Assembly: GCA_001443545.1 (NCBI GenBank)
Contig: LMAD01000013.1
Coordinates: 1 to 55,167 of the forward strand
Direction of reading: 5' to 3'
Length of the DNA: 55,167 nt
DNA from: Acidimicrobiaceae bacterium RAAP-2
Lineage (GTDB): Bacteria; Actinomycetota; Acidimicrobiia; Acidimicrobiales; RAAP-2
Position numbers and translations under genes: made by a program. Below are positions 34,644 through 43,768 of the stretch, in pieces (positions within the stretch are counted from its first letter, which is position 1; each line of letters begins with the position of its first letter). Under the pieces are notes generated by a model that made no database searches, was not told where the DNA came from, and was given only the letters and a program-made list of their open reading frames with translations.

Positions 34644-36572
34644 TCACGGCAGAACGATCTCGAATCCGAAGTCGAAGACGTCGAGCAACTCGGCCCACGA
34701 CGCCAGGGCCTCGACGTCGCCCACCACGCGCATCGCGTCGCGCTCGAGCAGCGACGAGACCGATTCGGCCCCCGACGCGAACCCGGAGAATCCGTCGACG
34801 GTGGTCGTGACGACGGCGTCGGCGGCCCCCTCGTGTGCGCGGCGTGACGCGTGCAGGACGCCTCTCGCGACGCGCAGGTGCCAGACCTCATCGCAGTCGA
34901 CGAACCGCACAGTGAAGCGCCAGGCGACGGCGGCGGCCCGAACGCCGTCCAGGCGAACACCGATCAGGTCGAAGAGCTGGGCGGGCGTCAGCGATCGAAC
35001 CATGCCCGGGCTGAGGGCGTTGCGCCCCAGCCCCTTCACCGGGGTTCCGTTCGAACGCAGTTCCATCGCCCCGGTCAGGTAGAAATCACGCCACGGCCCC
35101 GATTCAGCCTGATAACCGAGCTGTTCCAGGGCGTCGGCCTGGAGCAGCCGAGCGGCCTCGTTCTGCGGCTCGGCGAAGACCACGTGATTGACCACTTCGG
35201 CCACCCACCGGTAGTCGCCATCACTCATCGAGCGCTCGGCGCGCGCGAGGACGGCGTCGGCCCCGCCCATGTACTCGACGTATCGACGGGCCGCTTCCAC
35301 CGTCGGGTGGGGGTGCAGGTGCGCCGGGTTGGCGTCGAACCACCCGAGGTAGCGCTGGTAGACCGCCTTGGCATTGTGCGAAACCGTCCCGTAGTAGTCA
35401 CGGTTGAAGGATTCGTCACCGAGCGCCGAGGGCAGCGCGAGCTGCTCGGCGATCTCGTTCATCGTCAGGCCGTGGTTGGCCAAGCGCATCGTCTGGTCGT
35501 GGATGAATCGGTAGGCGTCGCGCTGGCTGGCGAGGTAGGCCACGAGGTCGTCGTGCCCCCAACGGGGCCAGTGGTGACTCGCGAAGACGACGTCGCAGTC
35601 GTCACTGAACCGTTCGATCGCTTCGTCGATGTACTTGCTCCACTGCAGCGCGTCACGGACCTGCGCGCCGCGCAGCGTGTAGAGATTGTGCTGGTTCGCG
35701 GTGCAGTTCTCGGCCACGCAGAGTGCGCGGTGGTCGGGCAGCACGATGTTCATCTCGGCGGGGGCCTCGGTACCGGGTGTGAGGTGGAAGACCAGCCGCA
35801 CGCCGTCGAGCTGGACGGTCTCGCCGGTCTCGGTGATCTCACGCGTCGGGCCGACCAGCGCCGACGTCGGCAACATCGGCAGCCCCTTGCCGAGTCCCGT
35901 GTCGACGTGACCCTGGGGGTCGCGCGCGAGGAGGACGCCGTACATGTACATCGCCCGACGAAGCATCGCGGTGCCGGCGATCACCTGTTCACTGACGGCG
36001 GCCGCCAGGAAGCCGGCCGGCGCGAGGACGGGCACGTCACCCGAGTCGATCGAGGCCTGGTCGATCACCCCGAGTACCCCGCCGTAGTGGTCGGCGTGGC
36101 TGTGGGTGTAGATGACCGCCCGCACCGGTCGGGTCCCGACGTGCCGGTTGACCAGGTCGAGCGCTGCCGCCGCCGTCTCGGTGGCCGTCAGCGGATCGAT
36201 CACCACCCACCCCGTCTCACCGGCGATGAAGGTCACGTTGGAGATGTCCAGGCCACGCACCTGATAGATCCCGTCGGTCACCTCGAAGAGCCCGGCCCGG
36301 TTGTTCAGCCGGGCCTGACGCCACAGACTGGGGTTGACCGTGTCGGGCGCGCGCGGGCCCGAGTCGGGATCGTCGAGGAAGCCGTAACTGTCGAGGTCCC
36401 AGACGGCGTGACCGAAGGCGCCGAGGACCCGTCGGTTTATCGGGGGGGCGAGAAAACCGCGGGACGCGCGCTCCTCGTCGGAACTCGACATGGTGGCCAC
36501 GTCGTCACGGAACCGCTGCTGGTGTTGCGCGGTTGCGGCACTGGCACCCTTACGTTCTGCCGACGTCACCAT
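34644..36572 (-). CDS. SDS-type alkyl sulfatase (metallo-beta-lactamase fold)
   Basis: A 642-aa class-III alkyl sulfatase homologue related to SdsA1/BDS1, which cleaves primary or secondary alkyl sulfates with a two-zinc site. The zinc motif is THSHADHYGG (about 154-163). NIVLPDHRALCVAENCTANQ, ASHHWPRWG and the helical dimerisation part (WFDANPAHLHPHP) follow. The C-terminal 130 residues look like the SCP2-like domain (GVRAAAVAWRFTVRF). No Sec signal peptide is visible, unlike secreted SdsA1, so it may be cytoplasmic. ATG 36572 has GGGAGGG 5 nt upstream. First gene of an operon with the amidase. Confidence 0.92.
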   Translation of the reverse strand: MVTSAERKGASAATAQHQQRFRDDVATMSSSDEERASRGFLAPPINRRVLGAFGHAVWDLDSYGFLDDPDSGPRAPDTVNPSLWRQARLNNRAGLFEVTDGIYQVRGLDISNVTFIAGETGWVVIDPLTATETAAAALDLVNRHVGTRPVRAVIYTHSHADHYGGVLGVIDQASIDSGDVPVLAPAGFLAAAVSEQVIAGTAMLRRAMYMYGVLLARDPQGHVDTGLGKGLPMLPTSALVGPTREITETGETVQLDGVRLVFHLTPGTEAPAEMNIVLPDHRALCVAENCTANQHNLYTLRGAQVRDALQWSKYIDEAIERFSDDCDVVFASHHWPRWGHDDLVAYLASQRDAYRFIHDQTMRLANHGLTMNEIAEQLALPSALGDESFNRDYYGTVSHNAKAVYQRYLGWFDANPAHLHPHPTVEAARRYVEYMGGADAVLARAERSMSDGDYRWVAEVVNHVVFAEPQNEAARLLQADALEQLGYQAESGPWRDFYLTGAMELRSNGTPVKGLGRNALSPGMVRSLTPAQLFDLIGVRLDGVRAAAVAWRFTVRFVDCDEVWHLRVARGVLHASRRAHEGAADAVVTTTVDGFSGFASGAESVSSLLERDAMRVVGDVEALASWAELLDVFDFGFEIVLP

Positions 36573-36653
36573 CGATCCCTCCCGTCTCCTGCACCGTAGC
36601 CGAGGTCGATGACGATTCGGCGACGCGACTACCGTTGGCCCGAGGGAGGCACG

Positions 36654-37838
36654 GTGGACCAAGACCCGAGACGGCACGAGTTGCGCGAACCGTCCTCGAC
36701 GATGTCCCCCGATGCGCGGGACGAGTCCGACCCGCGACGGGCGCCGCTGCGAGCCTGGCTGAGCGCGCACCCCCACCCCACCGGGCGCGAATTGGCCGAG
36801 GCCGGACTCGTCGCTCCGCAGTGGCCACCGCCGTGGGGGCGGGGGGCCGACGCCTCGTACCAGCTGCTCATCACCGACGAGTTACGCCGCGCCGGCGTGG
36901 CCCCTCCCGCGAACCCCATCGGACTCGGTTGGGCGGGGCCCACCCTGCTGCACGCGGGTACGCCCGCGCAGCTCGAGCGATGGCTGCCCGCGCTACTGAG
37001 CGGCGAGGAGCTGTGGTGCCAGTTGTTCAGCGAGCCCGACGCCGGCAGCGACCTGGCTTCGCTGAAGACCGTCGCGAGGCGCGACGGGGACGAGTGGGTG
37101 ATCACCGGTCAGAAGATCTGGACGAGCTACGCCCACCTGGCGACCTGGGGGATCCTGCTCGCGCGCACGTCCAACGAGGAGTCGGCGCAACGAGGTATCA
37201 GTTACTTCGTCTGTCCAATGAATGCGCCCGGGGTGTCGGTGCTACCACTGGTGGACATGACCGGCCTGCACACGTTCAACGAGGTGTTCCTCGACGAGGT
37301 ACGGCTCCCCGCCGACCACCTCGTCGGGCCGGTCAACGACGGCTGGCGTCTCGCCAAGGTCACCCTCGGGAACGAACGCGTCTCACTCTCGGGCGAGGGG
37401 GCCCTCTGGGGCCAAGGGCCGACGGCTGCCCAGCTCGTGCGCTCGGTGCGCGATCGGCGCGTCCCCCACGACGCGCTCGAGCGCGATCAGCTGGTCCAGT
37501 GCTGGATCCACGGCGAGATCTTGCGCTACTTGCGTCTCCGACTCGTCGGCGCGGCCGTCGCGCAACGCGAACCCGGCGCCGAGGCCAGTGTGCGAAAGGC
37601 CCTGGCCGACGACCACGGCCAGGAGGTCATGGGGCTGGCTCAGCGTCTCGCCGGGACCGCCGGACTCCTCGCGGGTCGCGGGCCCGGCGGCGTGAACGAC
37701 GACGAGGGGGCGCTGTGGTCGTTCGGTTTCCTCTTCTCCCCGGCCCTGACGATCGGCGGCGGGACGTCGGTCGTGCAGCGCAACATCATCGCTGAGCGGG
37801 TCTTGGGCCTGCCCAAGGACGTTCAGTCGTCGGCGTAA
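36654..37838 (+). CDS. Acyl-CoA dehydrogenase family protein
   Basis: A 394-aa FAD flavoenzyme from GTG 36654, chosen for its GAGGGAGG ribosome-binding site (ATG 36609 lacks one). LFSEPDAGSDLASLKTVARR and VITGQKIWTSYAHLATWGIL are the FAD/substrate motifs. The C-terminal helical domain includes GLAQRLAGTAGLLAGRGPGG and GGGTSVVQRNIIAERVLGLP. The family oxidises acyl-CoA to enoyl-CoA. It is divergent from the alkyl sulfatase operon and could act on alkyl chains released there. It ends with a 16-base overlap with the convergent gene. Confidence 0.9.
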   Translation: MDQDPRRHELREPSSTMSPDARDESDPRRAPLRAWLSAHPHPTGRELAEAGLVAPQWPPPWGRGADASYQLLITDELRRAGVAPPANPIGLGWAGPTLLHAGTPAQLERWLPALLSGEELWCQLFSEPDAGSDLASLKTVARRDGDEWVITGQKIWTSYAHLATWGILLARTSNEESAQRGISYFVCPMNAPGVSVLPLVDMTGLHTFNEVFLDEVRLPADHLVGPVNDGWRLAKVTLGNERVSLSGEGALWGQGPTAAQLVRSVRDRRVPHDALERDQLVQCWIHGEILRYLRLRLVGAAVAQREPGAEASVRKALADDHGQEVMGLAQRLAGTAGLLAGRGPGGVNDDEGALWSFGFLFSPALTIGGGTSVVQRNIIAERVLGLPKDVQSSA

Positions 37839-38212
37839 CGGGCCGTCGTCACGGCGATCGTCGTCGGCACGCTCGTGGCGAAGACCACCAAGAGGCACGA
37901 CACGACGAGCAGCGGCGCGCCACGGGTGTGATCGCGCACGAAGGCGAACTCGATCATCCCCGCCGAGATCACGTAGGCGAGCAGCGCCCATCGGAATACT
38001 CGGCGGAACGTTCCCCACGCGAAGGGGCAGTGCCGGCTGAGCGCGATCCACGCTGCCGCGAGCGAGAGCACCGACGCGACCATGAGGGCCGTCGGCAGCG
38101 CCAACGGCGGCCGGCGTGGGGCGTAGGACGCCATCACGACGCCGCCGGCCACGACCATGGCGAGTGCGGCCGTGCTGAGCCACGCGACGGGTGGGAAGGG
38201 GCGTTCGCTCAC
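37823..38212 (-). CDS. Four-TM membrane protein of unknown function
   Basis: A 129-aa protein with four hydrophobic helices (about 10-30, 38-58, 68-88, 98-120) and short loops. Its start overlaps the stop of the upstream membrane gene by 4 bases, so the pair is co-translated and may form a complex. Its end overlaps the acyl-CoA dehydrogenase gene tail by 16 bases. No family recognised. Confidence 0.75.
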   Translation of the reverse strand: MSERPFPPVAWLSTAALAMVVAGGVVMASYAPRRPPLALPTALMVASVLSLAAAWIALSRHCPFAWGTFRRVFRWALLAYVISAGMIEFAFVRDHTRGAPLLVVSCLLVVFATSVPTTIAVTTARYADD

Positions 38213-38805
38213 CGTGAGCCCACCCTGGTCATGATCACGAGGGTCGCCACCTGCATCGCCCCCGTCACGCCGGCCGTATAGATGAAGCGCTTCATGAGGT
38301 GCGCGATGCGCTCACCGTTCGGACTCGGCTTGTTCAACTCGAAGAGCACCGCGATGTTGGCGGGCTCGAGAATTCCTAAAGCGATGACCGCCATCACCCC
38401 GACGACGACGAACGAGACGATCAGCCACGCGTGGTTGATGCTCGCCGGCTGCAAGTTCCCGAGTTGCAACGCCACCTGAAAGCCGGCGGCGAGGGTCATC
38501 ATCACGACCGTCGGCATGATGATGACCATCTTGGGCATGAACCGAGCCGTGAACTCGACGCGCGCCGGGATGGAGAGCCGCCCGATAATCGGGCCGAGCA
38601 CCAGTCCCACGAAGAGGTCGATGGCGGTCCACAGTGCGCCCCCGACCACGTGACAGAAGATGAGCGCCCATCGCCAGTTGCCGGCGATCGCGGCGGCGGT
38701 GAATCCGACCACCACCGCGACGATCGGCAGACCCCGCAGCGGCACAACCTGGATCCGAGGTCGCGCCCCGACCTCAACGCCGACTTCTTGCGTTGCCTGC
38801 ACCAC
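38209..38805 (-). CDS. Polytopic membrane protein, CopD/DUF2269-like
   Basis: A 198-aa protein with five or so TM helices. Starts are GTG-GTG (38805/38802) preceded by GGGAGG. WALIFCHVVGGALWTAIDLF contains a membrane His-Val-x-Gly pattern like CopD/DUF2269 proteins. ARFMPKMVIIMPTVVMMTLA and the C-terminal LMKRFIYTAGVTGAMQVATL follow. First gene of a two-gene operon. Assignment to the CopD-like group is tentative. Confidence 0.72.
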   Translation of the reverse strand: MVQATQEVGVEVGARPRIQVVPLRGLPIVAVVVGFTAAAIAGNWRWALIFCHVVGGALWTAIDLFVGLVLGPIIGRLSIPARVEFTARFMPKMVIIMPTVVMMTLAAGFQVALQLGNLQPASINHAWLIVSFVVVGVMAVIALGILEPANIAVLFELNKPSPNGERIAHLMKRFIYTAGVTGAMQVATLVIMTRVGSR

Positions 38806-39003
38806 GTCGCCTCCCTGAGCGCAAATCGTAGGGACGGCGACGCGGCGGCGCTGGATCGGGTGGTCCAATGCCGAGAGTGCTCTCAGACTCGCTCCCCCGA
38901 CGTCGACGTTCTCATCGTCGTGCCTGGTCACACCGGTGTGTGCCGCGCGTTCGCGTGACGGGTCCATCGAACGAGTTCTGCGTCGACGCGCGATACTGAG
39001 GAC

Positions 39004-39789
39004 GTGGCGACAGTATCGACCCCGGTTATCGGCACACCCTGTTGGGTACAGGCCACCGTTCGAACGATGGCCGAACAGGTCGCGCTGCGAAACTTTCTCA
39101 GCGAGCTCTACGGCTGGGATTGGGTGATCGGCGACGAACGGCTGGGTCCCTACGCCGTGGCCACCCTCGAGGGCGCGCCCGTGATGGGGCTCACCGTTGC
39201 GCCCGACGACGTGACGCACCACGTGACGTTCTTCGCGACCAACGACACCGCGGCGAGCGTCGAGCGCGCCCGCGCCCTCGGTGGACTCATCGTGCGCGGA
39301 CCCGACCACGTGCTGGACCTCGGGTGGTCCACGATCCTCACCGACCCGACCGGCGCCCTTCATGGCCTGTGGGAGCCGGAGTCGTTCTCGGGGTTCGGTC
39401 GAATGTACGAGGCCAACGCGCCGGGCTGGTTCGACCACGTGTCGACCGACGGCGACCGAGCGGCGCACTACTACTGCGGGCTGAGCGGACACGCCATCAT
39501 CGAACCAGAACCGCGGATGCGGATCCTGCACCACGACGGGGTCTGGTTCGCCAGTATCACCCAGCCGCAGGTCGTCGAAGAGCGGCCGCGTTGGAATCCG
39601 GTCTACGTGGTCGACGAGTTGGACCGGACCCGGCGCGTCGTGCGCCACCACGGCGGTCAGGTGCTGGTCGAGGAGATGCCCGTTCCCGGCAGTGCGATCA
39701 GCGTCTTTCGCGATCCGGTCGTCGGGTCGGTCATGACGGTGATGGCGGCCGGCGCGGCGGCCGGCTCAGGTCCCGGCGTGCGAGACTAG
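39004..39789 (+). CDS. VOC (glyoxalase/bleomycin-resistance fold) protein with two domains
   Basis: A 261-aa protein with two vicinal-oxygen-chelate modules. The first starts TPCWVQATVRTMAEQVALRN and has FLSELYGWDWVIGDERLG and STILTDPTGALHGLWEP. The second starts PGWFDHVSTDGDRAAHYYCG and ends AISVFRDPVVGSVMTVMAA. Actinobacterial two-domain members are often called hydroxylases, but the substrate cannot be set. GATACT lies 6 nt before the GTG, suggesting a leaderless mRNA. The next gene starts 4 bases after its stop. Confidence 0.82.
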   Translation: MATVSTPVIGTPCWVQATVRTMAEQVALRNFLSELYGWDWVIGDERLGPYAVATLEGAPVMGLTVAPDDVTHHVTFFATNDTAASVERARALGGLIVRGPDHVLDLGWSTILTDPTGALHGLWEPESFSGFGRMYEANAPGWFDHVSTDGDRAAHYYCGLSGHAIIEPEPRMRILHHDGVWFASITQPQVVEERPRWNPVYVVDELDRTRRVVRHHGGQVLVEEMPVPGSAISVFRDPVVGSVMTVMAAGAAAGSGPGVRD

Positions 39790-39793
39790 TCCC

Positions 39794-40879
39794 ATGACAA
39801 CACGCCCCACCATCGTCGTTTGTGACGGCGACCAGACCGGTCAAGAGCTCCTCGACGAAGCCCTACGGGTGATGACGCCCGAACTGCTCGGCGTCGAGGT
39901 GGAATTCGAGCACTACGACCTCTCGCTCGGCCGGCGGCGCGCGACCAAGAACGAAGTGGTCCGTGAGGCCGCCGCGGCCATGGTCACGCACGGGCTCGGA
40001 CTGAAGGCCGCCACGGTGACGCCACCGGAGATCGGCGGCGTGGGATCGCCCAACCGGCTCCTACGCGAGGGGATCGACGGCTCAGTCATCGTGCGCACGG
40101 GCCGACGCATTCCCGGTGTGGCGCCGGTGGTCGCGACCAACCAGCCGATCATCGTCATCCGTATGGCCGTCGGTGACGCCTACGGCGCCGACGAGGGCCG
40201 CGACGGTGACGCCGGCGAGTTCGGCGAGGTCGCGTGGCGCACCGAGCGGATCGAGCGCTCGAACTGCCGATACGTGGCCGAATATTCCTTCCAGGCCGCG
40301 GAGCAGCTCGACGGTGTGGTCTACGGGGGACCGAAATGGACCGTGTCGCCGACCTACGAGGGGATGCTCAAGGAGGAGATGGACGCCGCGGCGGCCCGTC
40401 ACCCGCACGTCCGCTACCGGCCGACGCTCATCGATGCGACCTACGCCGGATTGCTGACCGACGTGCACGAGCGCGCTCTCGTCATCCCGTCGCTCAACCG
40501 AGACGGTGACTGCCTGAGCGACATGGTGTTGGCCATGTTCGGCTCGATCGCCGGTGCCGAGTCGGTGCTGATGTCCCTGGACGCCTCCCTGCACCCTCGC
40601 GTCGCCATGGCCGAGGCCCCGCACGGCACCGCCCCGACGCTGGAGGGCAAGAACGTGGCCAACCCGATGGCGATGCTGCTCGCCGAAGCGGCGCTGCTCG
40701 ACCAGGCGGCGACCCACCTCGACGATCGGGCCTTCCATTTCGCCGGTCAACGGCTGCGCGCGGCGACGCTCGATGGTGCGGCCGACGGCGTGCGGACCTT
40801 CGACCTCGGCGGCGAGGCGACGACCAGTGAAGTCGTCGACGACGTCATCGCCCGACTGCGCTACCCGCGAATCGACTAG
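39794..40879 (+). CDS. Divergent isocitrate/isopropylmalate dehydrogenase family protein
   Basis: A 361-aa beta-decarboxylating dehydrogenase homologue. The N-terminal IVVCDGDQTGQELLDEAL matches the GDGxGPE start of the family, and VVYGGPKWTVSPTYEGMLKE supplies the Lys. Metal Asps are in LIDATYAGL and NRDGDCLSDMV. EAPHGTAPTLEGKNVANPMA is the cofactor loop. The usual N-x-RP segment and the loop after it are shortened to ATNQPIIVIRMAVGDAYGAD, so the substrate arginines differ from standard enzymes. It is coupled to the VOC gene. Substrate uncertain; isocitrate is the default family guess. Confidence 0.8.
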   Translation: MTTRPTIVVCDGDQTGQELLDEALRVMTPELLGVEVEFEHYDLSLGRRRATKNEVVREAAAAMVTHGLGLKAATVTPPEIGGVGSPNRLLREGIDGSVIVRTGRRIPGVAPVVATNQPIIVIRMAVGDAYGADEGRDGDAGEFGEVAWRTERIERSNCRYVAEYSFQAAEQLDGVVYGGPKWTVSPTYEGMLKEEMDAAAARHPHVRYRPTLIDATYAGLLTDVHERALVIPSLNRDGDCLSDMVLAMFGSIAGAESVLMSLDASLHPRVAMAEAPHGTAPTLEGKNVANPMAMLLAEAALLDQAATHLDDRAFHFAGQRLRAATLDGAADGVRTFDLGGEATTSEVVDDVIARLRYPRID

Positions 40880-40916
40880 CGCGCGCTAGCCTCCGGCGTA
40901 GAGCCGAGGAGGTCCG

Positions 40917-41294
40917 ATGGATCAGTTGACGGTAACGGTCGGTCGACCGATGGCCGACGTGGAGGCCGCGATTCGTTCGGCCCTCGCCGATCAGGGATTC
41001 GGTGTCCTCTCGGAGATCGACGTCGCCCAGATACTCTCGAGCAAGCTCGGTGTCCAACGCTCGCCGCTCAAGATTCTCGGCGCGTGCAACCCGGTCTTGG
41101 TGAATCAGGCGCTTGAAGTCAGCCTCGACGTCGCGCTCGCGCTGCCGTGCAACGTCGTGTTGCACGGGGTGGACGAGTCGACCACGACGGTCACCATCGC
41201 CGATCCAGCCGTCATCATGCCCGGTGAGGCTTTCGGCGAGCTCGTCGAGGACGCCCGGCGCCGCCTCGGTGCGGCGCTGACCAGTCTGCTCTGA
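40917..41294 (+). CDS. DUF302-family protein
   Basis: A 125-aa protein with the DUF302 fold: VEAAIRSALADQGFGVLSEI near the start, then LGVQRSPLKILGACNPVLVN and the central VALALPCNVVLHGV. A strong ribosome-binding site (GAGGAGG) precedes the ATG. The family is small, soluble and of unknown function, and often occurs near heavy-metal or redox genes. Confidence 0.9.
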   Translation: MDQLTVTVGRPMADVEAAIRSALADQGFGVLSEIDVAQILSSKLGVQRSPLKILGACNPVLVNQALEVSLDVALALPCNVVLHGVDESTTTVTIADPAVIMPGEAFGELVEDARRRLGAALTSLL

Positions 41295-41313
41295 GGCCCG
41301 ATACAGTCACGCC

Positions 41314-41934
41314 ATGTCTTGGTACGCCGATCACCTCGTCCCACGCGTCGTCAACCGCGTCTGTTCGACCCCCGGGATCGCGCGATGGCGCCGACAGGCG
41401 GTGGCGGGCTTAACCGGGACCGTCGTCGAGATCGGCTTCGGGTCGGGACTCAACGTTCCGTTCTACCCGACGGCGGTGGAGCGAGCCTACGCCGTCGAAC
41501 CGCGTGACGAGGCCTGGCGGCTCGCCCGAGACGCCGTCGCGGACTCGCCCATCCCGATCGAACGCATCGGCCTGGACGGCCAGCACCTCCCCCTCGCCGA
41601 CGCGTCCTGCGACGCGGCGATCAGCACCTTCACCCTGTGCACGATCGAGGACGACGCGCTCGCCGTTCGCGAGCTCTACCGCGTCCTCAAGCCGGGCGGC
41701 ACTCTCCACGTGCTCGAGCACGGCCTCGCGCCCGACGCTCGCGTCGCGCGGTGGCAGTGGCGACTCGACCCACTCGAGCGCGTCATCGCTGACGGCTGTC
41801 ACCTGACCCGCGACGTCGCGCCGCTCATCGAACGCACCGGATTCGCCGTGACGTGGATCGAACAGCGCTACGAGCGCGGACCGAAGCCCTGGAGTTACTT
41901 CACCGTGGCTCGCGCGACCAAGCCGCTGGACTGA
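41314..41934 (+). CDS. Class I SAM-dependent methyltransferase
   Basis: A 206-aa methyltransferase. The SAM-binding loop is VVEIGFGSGLNVPFYP (about 37-52), with an acidic end to the next strand (AVEPRDE). The later SCDAAISTFTLCTIEDDALA and LYRVLKPGGTLHVLEHGL are the usual motifs IV and post-IV of the UbiE/METTL7-like group. The acceptor is unknown. GATACA lies 8 nt before the ATG. Confidence 0.88.
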   Translation: MSWYADHLVPRVVNRVCSTPGIARWRRQAVAGLTGTVVEIGFGSGLNVPFYPTAVERAYAVEPRDEAWRLARDAVADSPIPIERIGLDGQHLPLADASCDAAISTFTLCTIEDDALAVRELYRVLKPGGTLHVLEHGLAPDARVARWQWRLDPLERVIADGCHLTRDVAPLIERTGFAVTWIEQRYERGPKPWSYFTVARATKPLD

Positions 41935-41990
41935 TTCGCGGGCCCGAGGGTTCTCGCGCGTGGCTGAGCCCGGCGTGGTCTAATCGATTC

Positions 41991-42551
41991 GTGCAGATCC
42001 TGGCCCTCGCGGCCCTGGTGTTCGTCATCAACCTCGCGCCCGCGTTCGGGCCACCCACCTGGTCCGTGCTCGTCTACGCGCGACTCCGTTGGCACCTGGA
42101 CCCCGTCGCACTCGTCGTGGTCGGCGCCGGTGCGGCCTCGCTCGGTCGGATCCTGCTCGCGTCGGGCACCCGCGCGGTGCGCGGCCACTTCTCCGAGCGG
42201 TATCGGGCCAACCTCGCCAACCTCACCACCCGACTCCGGGGTCGACCGGCCAGCCTCTGGTCGCTCGCCGTCCTCTTCGTCATCTCGCCGCTACCGTCGG
42301 CCCAACTCTTCATCGCCGCCGGACTCCTCGACCTGCGTCTCTCGGTGCTCACGGCGTCGTTCTTCGTCGGCCGACTCGTCACCTACTCGATCTACGTCAC
42401 CACGGCCGTGGTCGTCGACCGCCAACTGGGCTCGATCCTGGCCAACGTGTGGGGACAGCCGTGGTGGATCGCCGCTCAACTGGTCCTCGTCGCCGCCGTC
42501 TCGCTGTTACCGCTCCTGCCCTGGAGCGGGCGCCACTCCCGCGAGGGTTGA
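41991..42551 (+). CDS. Integral membrane protein, VTT/DedA-like
   Basis: A 186-aa polytopic protein from GTG 41991 (the frame extends back into the methyltransferase gene). About five hydrophobic segments are seen, including ILALAALVFVINLAPAFGPP and SLWSLAVLFVISPLPSAQLF. The Gly/Pro-rich re-entrant style and a basic central loop (SERYRANLANLTTRLRGRP) resemble small VTT/SNARE-associated proteins, but the family is not certain. Its stop abuts the stop of the convergent gene. Confidence 0.72.
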   Translation: MQILALAALVFVINLAPAFGPPTWSVLVYARLRWHLDPVALVVVGAGAASLGRILLASGTRAVRGHFSERYRANLANLTTRLRGRPASLWSLAVLFVISPLPSAQLFIAAGLLDLRLSVLTASFFVGRLVTYSIYVTTAVVVDRQLGSILANVWGQPWWIAAQLVLVAAVSLLPLLPWSGRHSREG

Positions 42552-42962
42552 TCAGTGGTCGCCCGACCCCGGAGAACCGGCGTTCGTCGTGGTCGGCACG
42601 GGGTGGTCCGAGTTGTTCTGGCCGAGCGGCGAACTGTCGAGACCCTCGACCTCCACCTCTCGTCGCTGGGTCGCCTTGACGATCGCGACGCGGTACTGGT
42701 TCCGGGCGTTGATCCGGTCAGCGGCGGTCTTGGCCCGGGCCATCTGCGCGTGCAGTGACCTCGTGGCCTTGGCGACGGCCCGCGCGAAAGTGATGTCGAT
42801 CGACTTCATCGCGCCCCGGTAGGTCGTGGCGGGGGCGGACTTCGCTGGGACGAGTTTGACTGGAACGTGTCGGGCGGGGGTCGTCGACGCCAAGGCGGGC
42901 GCGGACAGGGCGAGTGACGCGACCACCAGGGCCACCCCGACCGATCTGCGTACCACCGTCAC
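42552..42962 (-). CDS. Small secreted helical protein
   Basis: A 136-aa product from GTG 42962 (GGAGG 5 nt upstream; GTG 42968 is an alternative) with a signal peptide (about 1-26, ending APALAS). The central amphipathic helix contains FARAVAKATRSLHAQMARAK and ARNQYRVAIVKATQRREVEV; the tail is low-complexity. It lies divergently next to the response-regulator gene. Function unknown. Confidence 0.75.
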   Translation of the reverse strand: MTVVRRSVGVALVVASLALSAPALASTTPARHVPVKLVPAKSAPATTYRGAMKSIDITFARAVAKATRSLHAQMARAKTAADRINARNQYRVAIVKATQRREVEVEGLDSSPLGQNNSDHPVPTTTNAGSPGSGDH

Positions 42963-43066
42963 GTCCACCTCCGAACCCTTTCAGCGTATCGACCATTCTT
43001 GTGAGCACGTTGTGATTCCGGTCGGTCTTTCGTAAGAGGAGGGGTAAAGCCGGTACGCTTCGGACC

Positions 43067-43768
43067 GTGGGGGCGACTGCTGCGACAATCCTGATCGTCG
43101 ATGACGAAGCCGGCGTCCGGGACCTGCTCGGCGACGCACTGCGCATCGCCGGCTACGAGACCCTGGTCGCGGCGGACGGCGACGAGGCGCTGACCCTCTG
43201 GCGGACGCACGCCATCGACCTGTGCATCGTCGACATCAACATGCCCACGGTGGACGGCTTCGAGTTCGTCGAGACCGTGCGCCGCGACGACGTCTCGATC
43301 CCGATCCTGCTGCTCTCGGCGCGCGACGCCGCCGCGGACGTCGCGCGCGGGCTGCGCATCGGAGCCGACGACTACGTGCGCAAGCCCTTCAGCCTCGAAG
43401 AGCTGCTCTTGCGAGTGGCGGCCATCCTGCGCCGCACGTCGATCACCGTCGACGACGAGCAGGTCTTGCGGTGCGGACCGATCGCCATGAACGTGGACCG
43501 CCACGAGGTCGTGGTGGGCGACGAAACAGTCGAGATGTCGGCGACGGAGTTTCGCCTCCTGCAGGTCCTGCTCACCAAGAAGAACCATCTACTCACCCGT
43601 GAGCAGTTGCTCCGCGAGGTCTGGGACATCACCTTCGACTCCGAGACGTCGGTATTGGACACCTACATCTCCTACCTGCGCAAGAAGATCCACCGTGACG
43701 ACTTCGCGCCCATTACCACCGTCCGGGGCGTCGGCTTCAAACTGGTCGATCCGCGCCCGTCGGCGTGA
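43067..43768 (+). CDS. OmpR/PhoB-family response regulator
   Basis: A 233-aa two-domain regulator. Receiver domain: acidic pair D12-D13, phospho-acceptor Asp56 (CIVDINMP), and Lys in DDYVRKPF (about 106). The C-terminal winged helix (about 135-228) has EMSATEFRLLQVLLTKKNHL and ETSVLDTYISYLRKKIHRDD, typical of the MprA/PrrA type. TACGCT lies 7 nt before the GTG and no ribosome-binding site is seen, so it is probably leaderless. The kinase gene overlaps its stop by 4 bases. Confidence 0.95.
   Translation: MGATAATILIVDDEAGVRDLLGDALRIAGYETLVAADGDEALTLWRTHAIDLCIVDINMPTVDGFEFVETVRRDDVSIPILLLSARDAAADVARGLRIGADDYVRKPFSLEELLLRVAAILRRTSITVDDEQVLRCGPIAMNVDRHEVVVGDETVEMSATEFRLLQVLLTKKNHLLTREQLLREVWDITFDSETSVLDTYISYLRKKIHRDDFAPITTVRGVGFKLVDPRPSA

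Noticed and set aside
34851..36599. 582-codon plus-strand frame
   Set aside because: Complete antisense shadow of the alkyl sulfatase gene.
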